Assembly: GCA_030427085.1 (NCBI GenBank)
Contig: JAUHXH010000001.1
Location: forward strand, 496,001-560,000
Length of the DNA: 64,000 nt
Direction of reading: 5' to 3'
Source of the DNA: Gammaproteobacteria bacterium
Lineage (GTDB): Bacteria > Pseudomonadota > Gammaproteobacteria > Pseudomonadales > Halieaceae
Shown: one piece after another, positions 53,113 through 63,753 of the stretch
Layout: each line of letters begins with the position of its first letter
Position numbering within the stretch: position 1 is the stretch's first letter
Notes under the pieces: generated by a model
Told to the model about the DNA's origin: nothing
Databases searched by the model: none
What the model saw: only the letters and a program-made list of their open reading frames with translations
Position numbers and translations under genes: made by a program

Positions 53113-53559
53113 TCAGTAGAAAAGATCAAGGGGATGGATTACGCCCTGCCGGTGACGCTCGATGGAGGCCAGCACCAGCGGGCTGCGCATTCTATCACTG
53201 TGCGCCTGGATTTCCTCATAGCTGAGCCAATGTGTGGCGAGAATGTCCGGGTCCAGTTCAGCGCCTTTGTCCAGGGTCAGTGCCTCGGCGAGAAAGGTCG
53301 TGCGGTAATAGGTCACGCCATTGGCGGGGGCAGTGTACAGTGCGAAGCCGAGCACGCCGGTGAGCTGGACCGTCCAGCCGCTTTCCTCCCGCGTTTCCCG
53401 CAGGGCTGCTTCCGGCAAGGATTCTCCCGCTTCAAGGTGGCCGGCGGGTTGATTGAATACCAGACGGCCAGTTTGTTTGTCCCGCTCTTCCACCAGCAGA
53501 TAGCGACCGGCGCTGAAAACCACAGTGGCCACTGTGACATGGGCCTGCCAGTCCCTCAT
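53113..53559 (-). CDS. nudJ: phosphatase NudJ-like Nudix hydrolase
   Basis: This 148-residue Nudix enzyme has a full Nudix box, [23 protein letters not shown] (near 40-62), with all conserved glutamates. NudJ removes phosphate from HMP-pyrophosphate and nucleotides in E. coli. The ATG at 53559 overlaps the rluE stop by three bases; the upstream open frame is inside rluE. Position before mnmA supports the name. Confidence 0.9.
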   Translation of the reverse strand: MRDWQAHVTVATVVFSAGRYLLVEERDKQTGRLVFNQPAGHLEAGESLPEAALRETREESGWTVQLTGVLGFALYTAPANGVTYYRTTFLAEALTLDKGAELDPDILATHWLSYEEIQAHSDRMRSPLVLASIERHRQGVIHPLDLFY

Positions 53560-54173
53560 CGCCTGTGCCACCGCGGTGGGCGTTTCGGGGCGCGACGAGG
53601 GTGGGGTTTGCTGGCCACTGCGGGCGCGTCCACCGTGATGCGGCGACTCTCGCCGGGTTGCAGTTCCGCCAGATGCCAGTCTCCGATGGCGGCGCGTATC
53701 AGGCGCAGAGTGGGGAGGCCGACAGCGGCCGTCATGCGGCGCACCTGTCGGTTGCGCCCCTCGTGAATCGACAATTCCAGCCAGGCATCCGGTACCGTCT
53801 TGCGCTCGCGCACCGGGGGAACACGGGGCCACAAACCCGGCGGTTCGGCCAGGCTTTTGACCCGAGCGGGCAGGGTTGGGCCGTCCTTGAGTTCCACCCC
53901 GGTGCGCAGGTGGTCCAGGGCCTCTTCACTGGGAGACCCTTCCACCTGAACCCAGTAGGTTTTCCAGGCTTTGTGTCGCGGGTTGGCGATCTGTTGCTGC
54001 AGCGCGCCGTTGTCGGTCAGGACGAGCAAGCCCTCAGAGTCGTAATCGAGTCTGCCGGCGGCCCGGAAGCCGGGCGCGCTCAGGTAGTTGGCCAGGGTCT
54101 CGCGCCCGTCCTCGTCGCTGAACTGGCTCAGCACCCGGAACGGCTTATTGAACAAAATGAGCTTCGCACTCAT
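53556..54173 (-). CDS. rluE: 23S rRNA pseudouridine synthase, RluE type
   Basis: This RsuA-type pseudouridine synthase (205 residues) modifies 23S rRNA. It lacks an S4 domain, as RluE does. Motifs are [14 protein letters not shown] near 5, the catalytic Asp in [19 protein letters not shown] near 37-55 and the [22 protein letters not shown] block near 138. A basic tail of about 20 residues ([13 protein letters not shown]) follows. It is divergent from icd across 130 bases, as in E. coli. Confidence 0.92.
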   Translation of the reverse strand: MSAKLILFNKPFRVLSQFSDEDGRETLANYLSAPGFRAAGRLDYDSEGLLVLTDNGALQQQIANPRHKAWKTYWVQVEGSPSEEALDHLRTGVELKDGPTLPARVKSLAEPPGLWPRVPPVRERKTVPDAWLELSIHEGRNRQVRRMTAAVGLPTLRLIRAAIGDWHLAELQPGESRRITVDAPAVASKPHPRRAPKRPPRWHRR

Positions 54174-54231
54174 CGCCTGCCACCGCTGGCAGTATTCCGG
54201 CCAAATTTCAAGATTTCCCCTTTTTCTGTGC

Positions 54232-54237
54232 TACAAT
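54232..54237 (+). promoter_or_regulatory. candidate -10 box of icd
   Basis: TACAAT followed by GCGCGCC lies 66 bases before the icd start. The -35 position has only a weak TTTCAA at non-ideal spacing, so an activator may help. Confidence 0.4.
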
Positions 54238-54303
54238 GCGCGCCGCTTTTCCAAGCGCCGGGCGACCCCCGGCTCTCCTTTCACCCGAGTTACGGAGCAC
54301 AAC

Positions 54304-55557
<1,254 letters not shown>

Positions 55558-55567
55558 TGGGCGACAT

Positions 55568-55588
55568 GGGTTCGTTTCCAACGAACCC
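55568..55588 (+). repeat. hairpin between icd and its terminator
   Basis: GGGTTCGTT (55568-55576) and AACGAACCC (55580-55588) form a perfect 9-bp stem with a three-base loop, 11 bases after the icd stop. No T-run follows; it may stabilise the 3' end of the mRNA. Confidence 0.6.
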
Positions 55589-55603
55589 GTGGAAACCATC
55601 AAA

Positions 55604-55630
55604 AGCCCCGGCCTGTGCCGGGGCTTTTTT
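55604..55630 (+). terminator. Rho-independent terminator of icd
   Basis: GCCCCGGC (55605-55612), loop CTGT and GCCGGGGC (55617-55624) form an 8-bp GC stem extended by A-T pairs and followed by six T. Classic intrinsic terminator. Confidence 0.9.
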
Positions 55631-55657
55631 GTTTATGCCAGACGGACTTTGAGGATC

Positions 55658-57184
55658 TCAGCGTGACGTCAAACGGTATGCTGCCAGGTATTCATCCCGA
55701 TAGGCGGGCTTCCCAAACCGATCACGTAAGGCCTGCAGGCATACACCGCTCTGCCGCCGAAGCTCGCGATCCGGCAAATTTGCGCGGCCGGTTCCCCCGC
55801 CCAGGTAAATCAGCCAATCTGGCTTAACCCCCGGAAAGTATTGGGGGCTCTCTCCGACAGCGTAGCGTGTACGCAGCTGTAAGTTTTGCGGCGAAGAACT
55901 CGTTTCGGAGACATTGGTCTGCGAGCCGCACAAGCTCGAAAGCGATGCAGGCCAGATGCGCTGCCGGGTTGATTGCTCCAGGCTCGCCAGCGCAGCAGGC
56001 GCTAATCCGCCATTGAGTGGCGCAATAACCAGCAGGTTGGGCCGGCCCTCAGCTCCGGTAAATGTACTCCAGAACGGCGAGTTGGAAGCCGGGAGATTGT
56101 CCGCTTCCGCGCGCCATGTGCCCGCAGCCCAATAACTATTGGGTACTTGCACCGCAGTCCAGAGCGGGGCGACGTAACAGACAAATCCCAGTGCCCAGCC
56201 CAGGGCTGGCAGCAGGTGCAAAGCGCGGTTGTTGGATGACTGCACAAGACCGAACACCTGCCTTGAGCCCAGGGCAAACAGCAACCATACAGTGGGTATC
56301 AGCGGTAACAGCAGCTGTTGCAACCGTGAGGGGCTGTCCAGTAGCCCAAGGCCTGCAAAGACGGACAACGCACCGAGCTGTAAAAGCAGCGGTGAAAGAA
56401 TCAGGGCGTACTTGCCCATCCCCCAGATACCAACGCAGGCAACCACCAGCACCCAGGGCAGCACCAAAGGTGGAGCCGACAGCCCGGCAAGCGCAGTGAG
56501 TGACTCTGCGAACAATTGCGAATTGAAAAAGCCGACACTCACACAAGCGGCCAGCAGTAGCCACGCCCCACACGCCAGCGTTTTGATCGGAAGCTCAACA
56601 TCGCGGAGTGGTTTAGTCGATAAGAACAACAGTAAGGGCGCACTAGTGGCGATCAAAGACATTGGGTCGAGCACTGCTGCCAACGCCACAAAGGTCAGGT
56701 AGGCCACCAGGCGCCGGCCAGCGACCTTTGATCCACCGCCATACCATGTCAGTAGCGCCGCCACCTGCAGGAACACGAGTATTGAGGATCCGTCCGCGGT
56801 ATGCCCGGCGACTGCCAGTGGCAGTGAAAACGCCAGCCCCACTGCCAGCACCGTGGCGTAGAGACTGCCCTCGCGTCGGGCCCAGAACAACGAGAGCCAG
56901 CACAGGGTGGCAATGCTGGCAGCGGCGTGTGGCAGCCTGAGTTGCCACTCTGACAGCGTTGCCACTTGCAGCACCGCGCTGTAGAAGCGGCCCATAGCGA
57001 TGTTGGCCGGGCTCAAGTTGTCGGTAGCGCCGTGGAGCACATTTGCAGGCAGCACACCTGCCGGTAGAAGCTGTAGTTCTGCGTTGCTCAGTACCTGAGC
57101 GAAGAATTGGTCCAGGCGCAAACAGGCGCCGGCAATCAGAATCAGTAGCAGCAGCCCGGAGGTGCTGAAGGGGCTGGATTTCAT
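55658..57184 (-). CDS. multi-pass membrane protein, glycosyltransferase GT-C-like
   Basis: The protein has about 508 residues with some ten to twelve membrane segments and a soluble C-terminal domain (about 380-508, ending REYLAAYRL-like). The LRLDQFFAQ...NAELQLLP stretch after the first helix recalls the first external loop of ArnT/PMT glycosyltransferases, although the usual acidic pair is not obvious. A lipid-linked sugar transferase for the cell envelope is inferred only. The start is uncertain: no ribosome site is clear, and in-frame starts at 57223 or 57241 are possible. It is divergent from an OafA-type acyltransferase. Confidence 0.65.
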   Translation of the reverse strand: MKSSPFSTSGLLLLILIAGACLRLDQFFAQVLSNAELQLLPAGVLPANVLHGATDNLSPANIAMGRFYSAVLQVATLSEWQLRLPHAAASIATLCWLSLFWARREGSLYATVLAVGLAFSLPLAVAGHTADGSSILVFLQVAALLTWYGGGSKVAGRRLVAYLTFVALAAVLDPMSLIATSAPLLLFLSTKPLRDVELPIKTLACGAWLLLAACVSVGFFNSQLFAESLTALAGLSAPPLVLPWVLVVACVGIWGMGKYALILSPLLLQLGALSVFAGLGLLDSPSRLQQLLLPLIPTVWLLFALGSRQVFGLVQSSNNRALHLLPALGWALGFVCYVAPLWTAVQVPNSYWAAGTWRAEADNLPASNSPFWSTFTGAEGRPNLLVIAPLNGGLAPAALASLEQSTRQRIWPASLSSLCGSQTNVSETSSSPQNLQLRTRYAVGESPQYFPGVKPDWLIYLGGGTGRANLPDRELRRQSGVCLQALRDRFGKPAYRDEYLAAYRLTSR

Positions 57185-57372
57185 AAATTGGGAGTGAGGG
57201 AAGGACAAATTAAGTCCGCGCATTCGCAGTGCTGATCGCAAGGCAAGTTACCGGGTATCTACACCCTGCGCAAGCACGAACGCCTGTAGCGGGAACTACG
57301 CCACGCGCGATTGCTTGAGCGCCCCCATTACCCTGTGACAGAATGCTGTGGAATTAAACTGTTGCCCACTCC

Positions 57373-58527
57373 ATGCCCTCAAGCCCTGCGAATTTTAATC
57401 CCAATCTTCATGGTTTGCGGGGCATTGCAGCGCTGCTCGTGCTGCTGTTTCACTGGGGCTCCGACATCGGCTTTTTCCCTGAGATTCGCCGGTTGCTGGT
57501 TGTGGATTCCCCCGCAGGTTCCTGGGACTTTGGTCGCTTTCTGGATATGGGCTGGATAGGCGTGCCTATATTTTTTGTATTGTCCGGGTACCTATTGGGC
57601 GGGCAACTGTTGCGGCACCCCGCCCACGGCAAACAACTGGCCACGTTCTGGAAACGCCGTTTCCTGCGAATTTACCCCGCGTACTGGCTTCAGCTTGCAA
57701 TATTACTTGCTCTGGCTGCGGTGCTTCCGTTCATGCCGCAAATTGCCGGATTGGGTGATGTCTTGCGACATGTTGCGCTGTGGATCAATCTGCCGCCTTC
57801 TATGACCCAGCCGCTCAACCCCGTGTGGTGGACGCTGCCCACGGAGTTCAGTTTTTATCTGGTGCTGCCGGCTCTGGTGTTGTTATCCAGAAGGATTGGC
57901 TGGGCCAGTTTGTTGCTCGCCGCCTTGCTGGTGACACTGCTGTGGCGCTATCAGGTAATTGCTTATTACGGTTCGAGCAATTACACCGTACATTTACCCG
58001 TACTCGACAGCTTGCCGGGTTATCTGTTCACTTTTTGTGTGGGACTGGCGCTAGCAAGCTATCTGGAAGGCGCTGGCACTCTGTCGCGGGGAAGGCGACT
58101 GGTTCCGCTCGGTATTGGCTTTCTGGCCATTTTGCTGCTTTCAACCTGGCTTCAAAATAACGTCGATCTCTACTATTCCGGGCACTGGTCACTCATTGCC
58201 TGGAACTCAGGCCTGGCTGCCGCGATGGGGCTGATGCTGCCTGGGCTGCTGTGGCCGTTACCCGGCCTTGGCTGGCTTGGGAGCAAAACCATGGTGTGGC
58301 TGGGGAATATCAGCTATGGAATTTACTTGTGGCACTACCCGGTGCTCATGCTTGTTAAGCGCACGCTGCTGGAGTCCATGAATTCGCCAGCCGGGGCTAT
58401 GGTGGGGTTGATAGTTTGTCTGGCGGTTACGCTGGCGATTTCACACGCCAGTTACCGCTGGTTGGAACATCCACTCATGCAGATGGGCCGTAATAAGCCG
58501 AGCGGCTCGAATGCGAGGACCAGCTAA
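57373..58527 (+). CDS. acyltransferase family 3 (OafA/YrhL-like)
   Basis: The 384-residue membrane acyltransferase has about ten hydrophobic segments and the family signatures NLHGLRGIAALLVLLFHWG near residue 11 (catalytic His in the first helix), GWIGVPIFFVLSGYL near 60 and RRFLRIYPAYWL near 95. It would acylate a sugar of lipopolysaccharide, capsule or a small glycoside. Divergent pairing with a GT-C-like membrane protein fits envelope glycan decoration. The stop overlaps the convergent symporter by four bases. Confidence 0.88.
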   Translation: MPSSPANFNPNLHGLRGIAALLVLLFHWGSDIGFFPEIRRLLVVDSPAGSWDFGRFLDMGWIGVPIFFVLSGYLLGGQLLRHPAHGKQLATFWKRRFLRIYPAYWLQLAILLALAAVLPFMPQIAGLGDVLRHVALWINLPPSMTQPLNPVWWTLPTEFSFYLVLPALVLLSRRIGWASLLLAALLVTLLWRYQVIAYYGSSNYTVHLPVLDSLPGYLFTFCVGLALASYLEGAGTLSRGRRLVPLGIGFLAILLLSTWLQNNVDLYYSGHWSLIAWNSGLAAAMGLMLPGLLWPLPGLGWLGSKTMVWLGNISYGIYLWHYPVLMLVKRTLLESMNSPAGAMVGLIVCLAVTLAISHASYRWLEHPLMQMGRNKPSGSNARTS

Positions 58528-59870
58528 TAGGGGTGCCGTGCGAAATAGTCCTTTGCCGCCGCCATCACTTTCGGCGCCAGCCACAAGGTCGACACCATCG
58601 TCGGCACTGCCATTAAACCGTAGCTGCCTGATATCAGGTTAAACACCACATCCACGCTAACGGTGGCACCGAAGATCACTGTGCCCACGAAGAACCAGCG
58701 GTAGTGATGCTGCACCTGGGCACCGAACAGGAATCCGAAGCACTTGGCGCCGTAGTACCACATGGTGAACATGGTGGTGCTGCTCAGGATCAGGGCCACA
58801 ATGCTGAGCAGCACCGCACCCGTCATGCCCAGGTCGGCACGAAAAGCATCCATCGTTAGCGTAATGCCCGACAGGTCGCCCGGTTGCTGCCAATTCCCCG
58901 CCAGCAGGATGACCAGCGCGGTGCAGGTACACACGATAAGGGTATCCGCCACCGGGCCCAGCATGGCAACAAGGCCCTCGCGAATCGGTTCGCGGGTGCG
59001 CGCTGCGCCATGGGCCATTACTTCTGTTCCCACACCCGCTTCATTGGAAAACACACCGCGGCTGATACCGATCAGCATTACGCCCAGCAAGCCGCCGCCG
59101 ACTGCACCAGGATTGAAGGCCTCGTTAACAATGCTCGCCAGCAAGCCGGGGAGTTCTGCAGCGTGCCGCGCCAACAAAAATACCGTCATGGACAGGTAGA
59201 TCACTACCATCACTGGCAATAGTGCCACCGCAACGCGGGCTACCCGCGTCAGGCCGCCGAAAATCACCGCGCCCACTACCAGAGCCATCGCTATCCCGAT
59301 ACCCAGTCCCGCCAGTTGCGGATCGGCGTTGGGCACCACATGGCTGCGAATCAATGCGGTGAGCTGATTCGCCTGGAAAATCGGCAGGGTACCGATCAGT
59401 CCCGCTACGGAGAACGCGATGGCTAGTGGATAGAACGGCCGGGGCAGGGCTTCCCGGATGATATACATGGGGCCGCCTTGCAGGCGACCGAGGCTGTCCT
59501 CGCCGCGATACATCACGCCGAGAGTGCACGTGAAGAACTTGGTGGCGATGCCCAGAATGGCCGATATCCACATCCAGAACACGGCGCCTGGGCCGCCGGC
59601 AACGATAGCCAGTGCCACTCCGGAGATATTGCCCAGCCCCATCGTTCCGGACAGCGCCGCTGCCAGGGCCTGGGCATGACTCAGTTCACCGGGATCGTCT
59701 GCTTTGTCGTGCCGCCCCAGCATGATGCCGACGGCATGGCCGAAGTGGCGGTAAGGAAGCAGACGTGAGAACACAGCGAAGAAGGCACCACCGCACAGTA
59801 ACAGTGCCACAAGGGGTACGCCCCATACGGCCGCGGCAAACTGCTCGGCAACCTGGGAGAGGGAGGTCAT
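58524..59870 (-). CDS. alanine/glycine:cation symporter (AGCS family), second copy
   Basis: The 448-residue symporter shows GTMGLGNISGVALAIVAGGPGAVFWMW near 73-99, KFFTCTLGVMYRG near 107 and FSNEAGVGTEVMAHGAA near 275. It shares the family with the gene at 30341-31672 but differs in sequence throughout, so it is not a recent duplicate. The ATG at 59870 is chosen over an upstream in-frame start 27 codons earlier because it directly precedes the first helix. Confidence 0.9.
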   Translation of the reverse strand: MTSLSQVAEQFAAAVWGVPLVALLLCGGAFFAVFSRLLPYRHFGHAVGIMLGRHDKADDPGELSHAQALAAALSGTMGLGNISGVALAIVAGGPGAVFWMWISAILGIATKFFTCTLGVMYRGEDSLGRLQGGPMYIIREALPRPFYPLAIAFSVAGLIGTLPIFQANQLTALIRSHVVPNADPQLAGLGIGIAMALVVGAVIFGGLTRVARVAVALLPVMVVIYLSMTVFLLARHAAELPGLLASIVNEAFNPGAVGGGLLGVMLIGISRGVFSNEAGVGTEVMAHGAARTREPIREGLVAMLGPVADTLIVCTCTALVILLAGNWQQPGDLSGITLTMDAFRADLGMTGAVLLSIVALILSSTTMFTMWYYGAKCFGFLFGAQVQHHYRWFFVGTVIFGATVSVDVVFNLISGSYGLMAVPTMVSTLWLAPKVMAAAKDYFARHPY

Positions 59871-59996
59871 ATCGTGGATTGGGGCCCGTCGTTGACAAAG
59901 TGATTGTGAAATTCTGGGCGTCGGGCCCGAGACAGATTCCCACCATAGCACGGCACGGCGCCCGGGTGTAGCTGCCGGCGTGCTCTTGAATTACCC

Positions 59997-60002
59997 TATA
60001 AT
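59997..60002 (+). promoter_or_regulatory. candidate -10 box of clpS
   Basis: Consensus TATAAT lies 78 bases before the clpS start in the divergent region. A -35 hexamer at normal spacing is poor. Confidence 0.4.
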
Positions 60003-60079
60003 GGCCTTATATCCAGTAGCTGGCGTGAATGATTGGAAGCGGTTCAGTGCATTTGTATACAACATCCCCCGCGTGGCGC

Positions 60080-60403
60080 ATGTCCGCCGAGGAGCGCGAC
60101 GGCGACGGTGGACTCGCCCTCGAGGAGAGCAAACCGAAACTCAAGCGGCCGCCGCTGTACAAAGTGGTACTGCTGAACGATGACTACACGCCGATGGAAT
60201 TCGTGGTGGAAGTACTGGAAGTGTTTTTCCACATGAACCGAGAGCAGGCGACACACGTCATGCTCACGGTTCACACCCAGGGTAAAGGGGTTTGTGGCAT
60301 CTACACCCGTGATATCGCCGAGACCAAAATGGCCCAGGTGAATCAGTACTCGCGCGAAAACGAACACCCACTGTTGTGTGAGATCGAGGCCTCAGAGGAC
60401 TGA
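60080..60403 (+). CDS. clpS: ATP-dependent Clp protease adaptor ClpS
   Basis: ClpS binds N-degron proteins with Leu, Phe, Trp or Tyr at the N-terminus and hands them to ClpAP. The 107 residues match E. coli in length and show [20 protein letters not shown] near 28, the binding-pocket region with [22 protein letters not shown] near 53-74 and [12 protein letters not shown] near the end. An upstream in-frame ATG (60029) would add 17 atypical residues, so 60080 is preferred. clpA follows after 31 bases. Confidence 0.95.
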   Translation: MSAEERDGDGGLALEESKPKLKRPPLYKVVLLNDDYTPMEFVVEVLEVFFHMNREQATHVMLTVHTQGKGVCGIYTRDIAETKMAQVNQYSRENEHPLLCEIEASED

Positions 60404-60434
60404 GTGACCACCGGTTTCAAGTGAGGAGGCAGTA

Positions 60435-62726
60435 ATGCTGAGTAAAGACCTTGAACAGACGCTGAACGACGCCTTCCGGGGTGCGCGCGCCAAACGGCAC
60501 GAGTTCATGACTGTGGAGCACCTGTTGTTGGCCCTACTGGACAACAACGATGCCATCCGGGTTCTGAAAGCGTGCGCTGCGGATCTCAGTAGCCTGCGCG
60601 GTGATCTGGCGGAGTTTGTCGACGCCACCACCCCCCTGATTCCCGATGACGAGGAAGAGCGAGAGACCCAGCCGACCCTGGGCTTCCAGCGCGTGTTGCA
60701 GCGTGCCGTCTTTCACGTGCAATCCTCCGGCCGCGATGAAGTTACCGGCGCCAATGTGCTGGTGGCCATCTTCAGTGAGCAGGAGAGCCAGGCCGTTTAC
60801 TTCCTCAAGTTGCAGAGCATTGCCCGCCTCGATGTGGTCAATTACATCACCCACGGGATCTCCAAAGTGCCCAATGAAGAGGGCGAGGAGAGCGGCAGCG
60901 AACAACCGGCGGACGAGGAGGCGGCAGCGGAGAGCGAGTCCAATCCGCTGGACAACTACGCCACCAACCTCAATGAAGAGGCCAAAGCCGGCCGCATCGA
61001 CCCCCTGATCGGGCGTATCCCCGAAGTGGAGCGGGTGGCACAAATTCTGGTGCGGCGCCGCAAGAACAACCCCTTGCTGGTGGGCGAGTCTGGCGTGGGC
61101 AAAACGGCCATCGCCGAAGGCCTGGCCAAGATGATCGTTGACGGCGAAGTCCCTGAAATTCTCAACGGCGCAGTGGTCTATTCCCTGGACCTCGGCGCGT
61201 TGCTTGCCGGTACCAAATATCGGGGCGACTTCGAGAAGCGCTTCAAAGGTCTGCTCGCCGAACTCAAAAAGCGCGAAGGCGCGATTCTGTTTATCGACGA
61301 GATCCACACCATTATTGGTGCCGGTGCGGCTTCCGGTGGCGTTATGGACGCCAGTAATCTGTTGAAGCCCCTGCTGACCTCGGGCCGCCTGCGCTGCATC
61401 GGTTCCACCACCTTCCAGGAATACCGCGGCATCTTCGACAAAGACAAAGCCCTCAGCCGGCGCTTCCAGAAGATCGATGTGCTGGAGCCGAGCGTGGAGG
61501 ACGCCTACCAGATTCTGAAGGGCCTGAAGGGCCGCTTCGAGGAGCACCACGGGTTGCGTTATCGCAATAAAGCGCTGCGCACCGCCGTCGAACTGGCGGA
61601 TCGCTACATCAATGATCGCTTCCTCCCGGACAAGGCAATCGATGTTATCGACGAGGCCGGGGCCTACCAGCAGTTGCAGGCCGAGAAGAAGCGCAAAAAG
61701 GTCATCGGTGTCAGTGACATCGAATCCGTGGTAGCCAAAATCGCCCGCATTCCCCCGAAATCGGTGTCGCGGGACGACCGCGAGTCCCTGCTGAAACTGG
61801 AAGACAACCTTAAAATGGTGGTGTTCGGGCAGGATCAGGCGATAGGCAGCCTGTCTGCCGCGATCAAACTTGCCCGTGCCGGATTATCCACTGGTGACAA
61901 GCCGATCGGCTCCTTCCTGCTGGCGGGCCCAACCGGTGTGGGTAAAACTGAGGTTACGCGCCAACTGGCGAAGATTCTCGGGCTGGAACTGGTGCGTTTT
62001 GACATGTCCGAGTACATGGAGCGCCACACGGTATCGCGCCTGATCGGTGCGCCGCCCGGTTACGTAGGTTTCGATCAGGGTGGCTTGCTCACCGATGCGG
62101 TGACCAAAAACCCGCATTCAGTGGTGCTGCTCGATGAAATCGAAAAAGCCCACCCGGAAGTGTTCAACCTGTTGTTGCAGGTGATGGATCACGGTTCGCT
62201 CACCGACAACAACGGCCGCAAAGCGGACTTCCGCAATGTGATTCTGGTGATGACCACCAATGCCGGCGCGGAAAGCGTCAGCCGCAGGAGCATTGGCTTC
62301 ACGGAACAGGATCACCGCACGGACGGGATGGAAGCCATCAACAAGCTCTTCACGCCAGAGTTCCGCAACCGCCTGGACAGCATTGTCCAGTTCGAACCGC
62401 TGAGTACCGAGGTGGTGCTGACTGTGGTGGACAAGTTCCTCACCGAACTTCAGTCGCAGCTGGACGAGAAGCGCGTCACGCTGGATGTGGATGAAGATGC
62501 GCGTTTGTGGCTGGTGGAGAAGGGCTACGACATCAACATGGGGGCACGCCCCATGGATCGGGTGATCCGCGAGCACATCAAGAAGCCCCTGGCGGAGCTG
62601 GTGCTGTTCGGTTCGCTGGCGCGCGACGGCGGTGTCGCGCAGGTACGGGTGAACCCGTCAGCCGACGAACTGCAGGTGGAAGTCTTGGAGGAGGAGGCCC
62701 GGCTGGAAGAGCTGGGCCAGGATTAA
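60435..62726 (+). CDS. clpA: ATP-dependent Clp protease ATP-binding subunit ClpA
   Basis: ClpA unfolds substrates for ClpP. The 763 residues have the N-terminal repeat domain (1-140) that docks ClpS, a first AAA domain with Walker A GESGVGKT near 217, a second with GPTGVGKTE near 498 and the IGF loop (RRSIGFTEQ near 617) that grips ClpP. GAGGAG-type sequence precedes the ATG. The end overlaps the convergent infA by four bases. clpP is not in the window. Confidence 0.97.
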   Translation: MLSKDLEQTLNDAFRGARAKRHEFMTVEHLLLALLDNNDAIRVLKACAADLSSLRGDLAEFVDATTPLIPDDEEERETQPTLGFQRVLQRAVFHVQSSGRDEVTGANVLVAIFSEQESQAVYFLKLQSIARLDVVNYITHGISKVPNEEGEESGSEQPADEEAAAESESNPLDNYATNLNEEAKAGRIDPLIGRIPEVERVAQILVRRRKNNPLLVGESGVGKTAIAEGLAKMIVDGEVPEILNGAVVYSLDLGALLAGTKYRGDFEKRFKGLLAELKKREGAILFIDEIHTIIGAGAASGGVMDASNLLKPLLTSGRLRCIGSTTFQEYRGIFDKDKALSRRFQKIDVLEPSVEDAYQILKGLKGRFEEHHGLRYRNKALRTAVELADRYINDRFLPDKAIDVIDEAGAYQQLQAEKKRKKVIGVSDIESVVAKIARIPPKSVSRDDRESLLKLEDNLKMVVFGQDQAIGSLSAAIKLARAGLSTGDKPIGSFLLAGPTGVGKTEVTRQLAKILGLELVRFDMSEYMERHTVSRLIGAPPGYVGFDQGGLLTDAVTKNPHSVVLLDEIEKAHPEVFNLLLQVMDHGSLTDNNGRKADFRNVILVMTTNAGAESVSRRSIGFTEQDHRTDGMEAINKLFTPEFRNRLDSIVQFEPLSTEVVLTVVDKFLTELQSQLDEKRVTLDVDEDARLWLVEKGYDINMGARPMDRVIREHIKKPLAELVLFGSLARDGGVAQVRVNPSADELQVEVLEEEARLEELGQD

Positions 62727-62941
62727 CGCTCGCGGTAGGTGATGCGGCCCTTGGTCAGGTCGTAAGGGGTCAGCTCAACGCGGACCTTGTCACCCGTCAG
62801 AATGCGGATGTAGTTTTTGCGCATTTTGCCTGAGATATGCGCAGTAACCACGTGTCCGTTCTCAAGTTGCACACGAAACGTGGTGTTCGGCAGGGTGTCG
62901 ATCACCTCACCTTCCATTTCAATTTGGTCTTCTTTCGCCAT
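62723..62941 (-). CDS. infA: translation initiation factor IF-1
   Basis: IF-1 is a 72-residue OB-fold protein bound at the ribosomal A site during initiation. The sequence is near the family consensus: [44 protein letters not shown] and LTKGRITYR. The ATG at 62941 gives exact family length. It is the usual neighbour of clpA and aat in gammaproteobacteria. Confidence 0.98.
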   Translation of the reverse strand: MAKEDQIEMEGEVIDTLPNTTFRVQLENGHVVTAHISGKMRKNYIRILTGDKVRVELTPYDLTKGRITYRER

Positions 62942-63042
62942 GCGGCCCTTACCCGGTAAATTTCGAGGGGCGCATTTTGCCCGAAATCGCGGCAACACGC
63001 CAGCGTCCGGCCAGTGAATTCGGCAATCCGTTCGGGGAGGTA

Positions 63043-63753
63043 CTAGAGCAAGGTGCTCCAGCGTTGGTCGATGTACAGCTCAACGGGGCGGTATTCCAGC
63101 TTGTAGGCCATCTTGGCGCAATCGCGGATGTAGTAGCCCAGGTAGAGATAGGGCAGGCCCAACTCGCGGGCTGCTTCGATCTGCCAGAGAATCGCGAACT
63201 TGCCCAGGCCGCGATTGGCCTGTTCCGGTTCAAAGAAGGTGTAGATGGCCGACAGGCCGTCTTCCACTTCATCCACCACCGCAATGCCCAGCAATTCGTT
63301 GCCATCGTGAAAGCGGTAATAGCGTGTTACGCCCCATTCGTTGGAGAGAAACGACTCATATTGCTCCCGATCCGGTGGGTACATGTCGCCATCACTGTGG
63401 CGGGCGTGGATGTAGCGCTGGTAGAGGTGGAAGGCAGCGTCATCGGAGATGCTGTCGCAGATTTTAACGCTCAGGTCGGCATTGCGACGCAGTGTTCGCC
63501 GTTGGCTGCGATTGGGCTGGAAGTCTGCGACGGGGATACGCGCCGGGATGCAGGCTCGGCAATCGTTGCAGTAGGGTCGGTAGACATGGCCACCGCTGCG
63601 CCGGAAGCCGAGCCGGGAGAGGCGGCTGTAGAGTTGGGCGTCCATCTGCGTTCCCGGATCCACAAACAGGGTGACAGCCTCCCGATCCTGCAGATAACTG
63701 CAGGCGTGGGGGTAGGTGGTATACACCTTCAGATCCCTGAGGGAAGAGGTCAA
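63043..63753 (-). CDS. bpt: aspartate/glutamate leucyltransferase (arginyltransferase family)
   Basis: Bpt adds leucine from tRNA to proteins with N-terminal Asp or Glu, creating a ClpS degron. The 236 residues show the conserved N-terminal cysteines ([19 protein letters not shown] near 61-73) and the GNAT-like C-domain with [23 protein letters not shown] near 167 and LYLGYYI near 202. It overlaps aat by four bases. Annotated in many genomes as ate; leucine transfer is the bacterial activity. Confidence 0.94.
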   Translation of the reverse strand: MTSSLRDLKVYTTYPHACSYLQDREAVTLFVDPGTQMDAQLYSRLSRLGFRRSGGHVYRPYCNDCRACIPARIPVADFQPNRSQRRTLRRNADLSVKICDSISDDAAFHLYQRYIHARHSDGDMYPPDREQYESFLSNEWGVTRYYRFHDGNELLGIAVVDEVEDGLSAIYTFFEPEQANRGLGKFAILWQIEAARELGLPYLYLGYYIRDCAKMAYKLEYRPVELYIDQRWSTLL

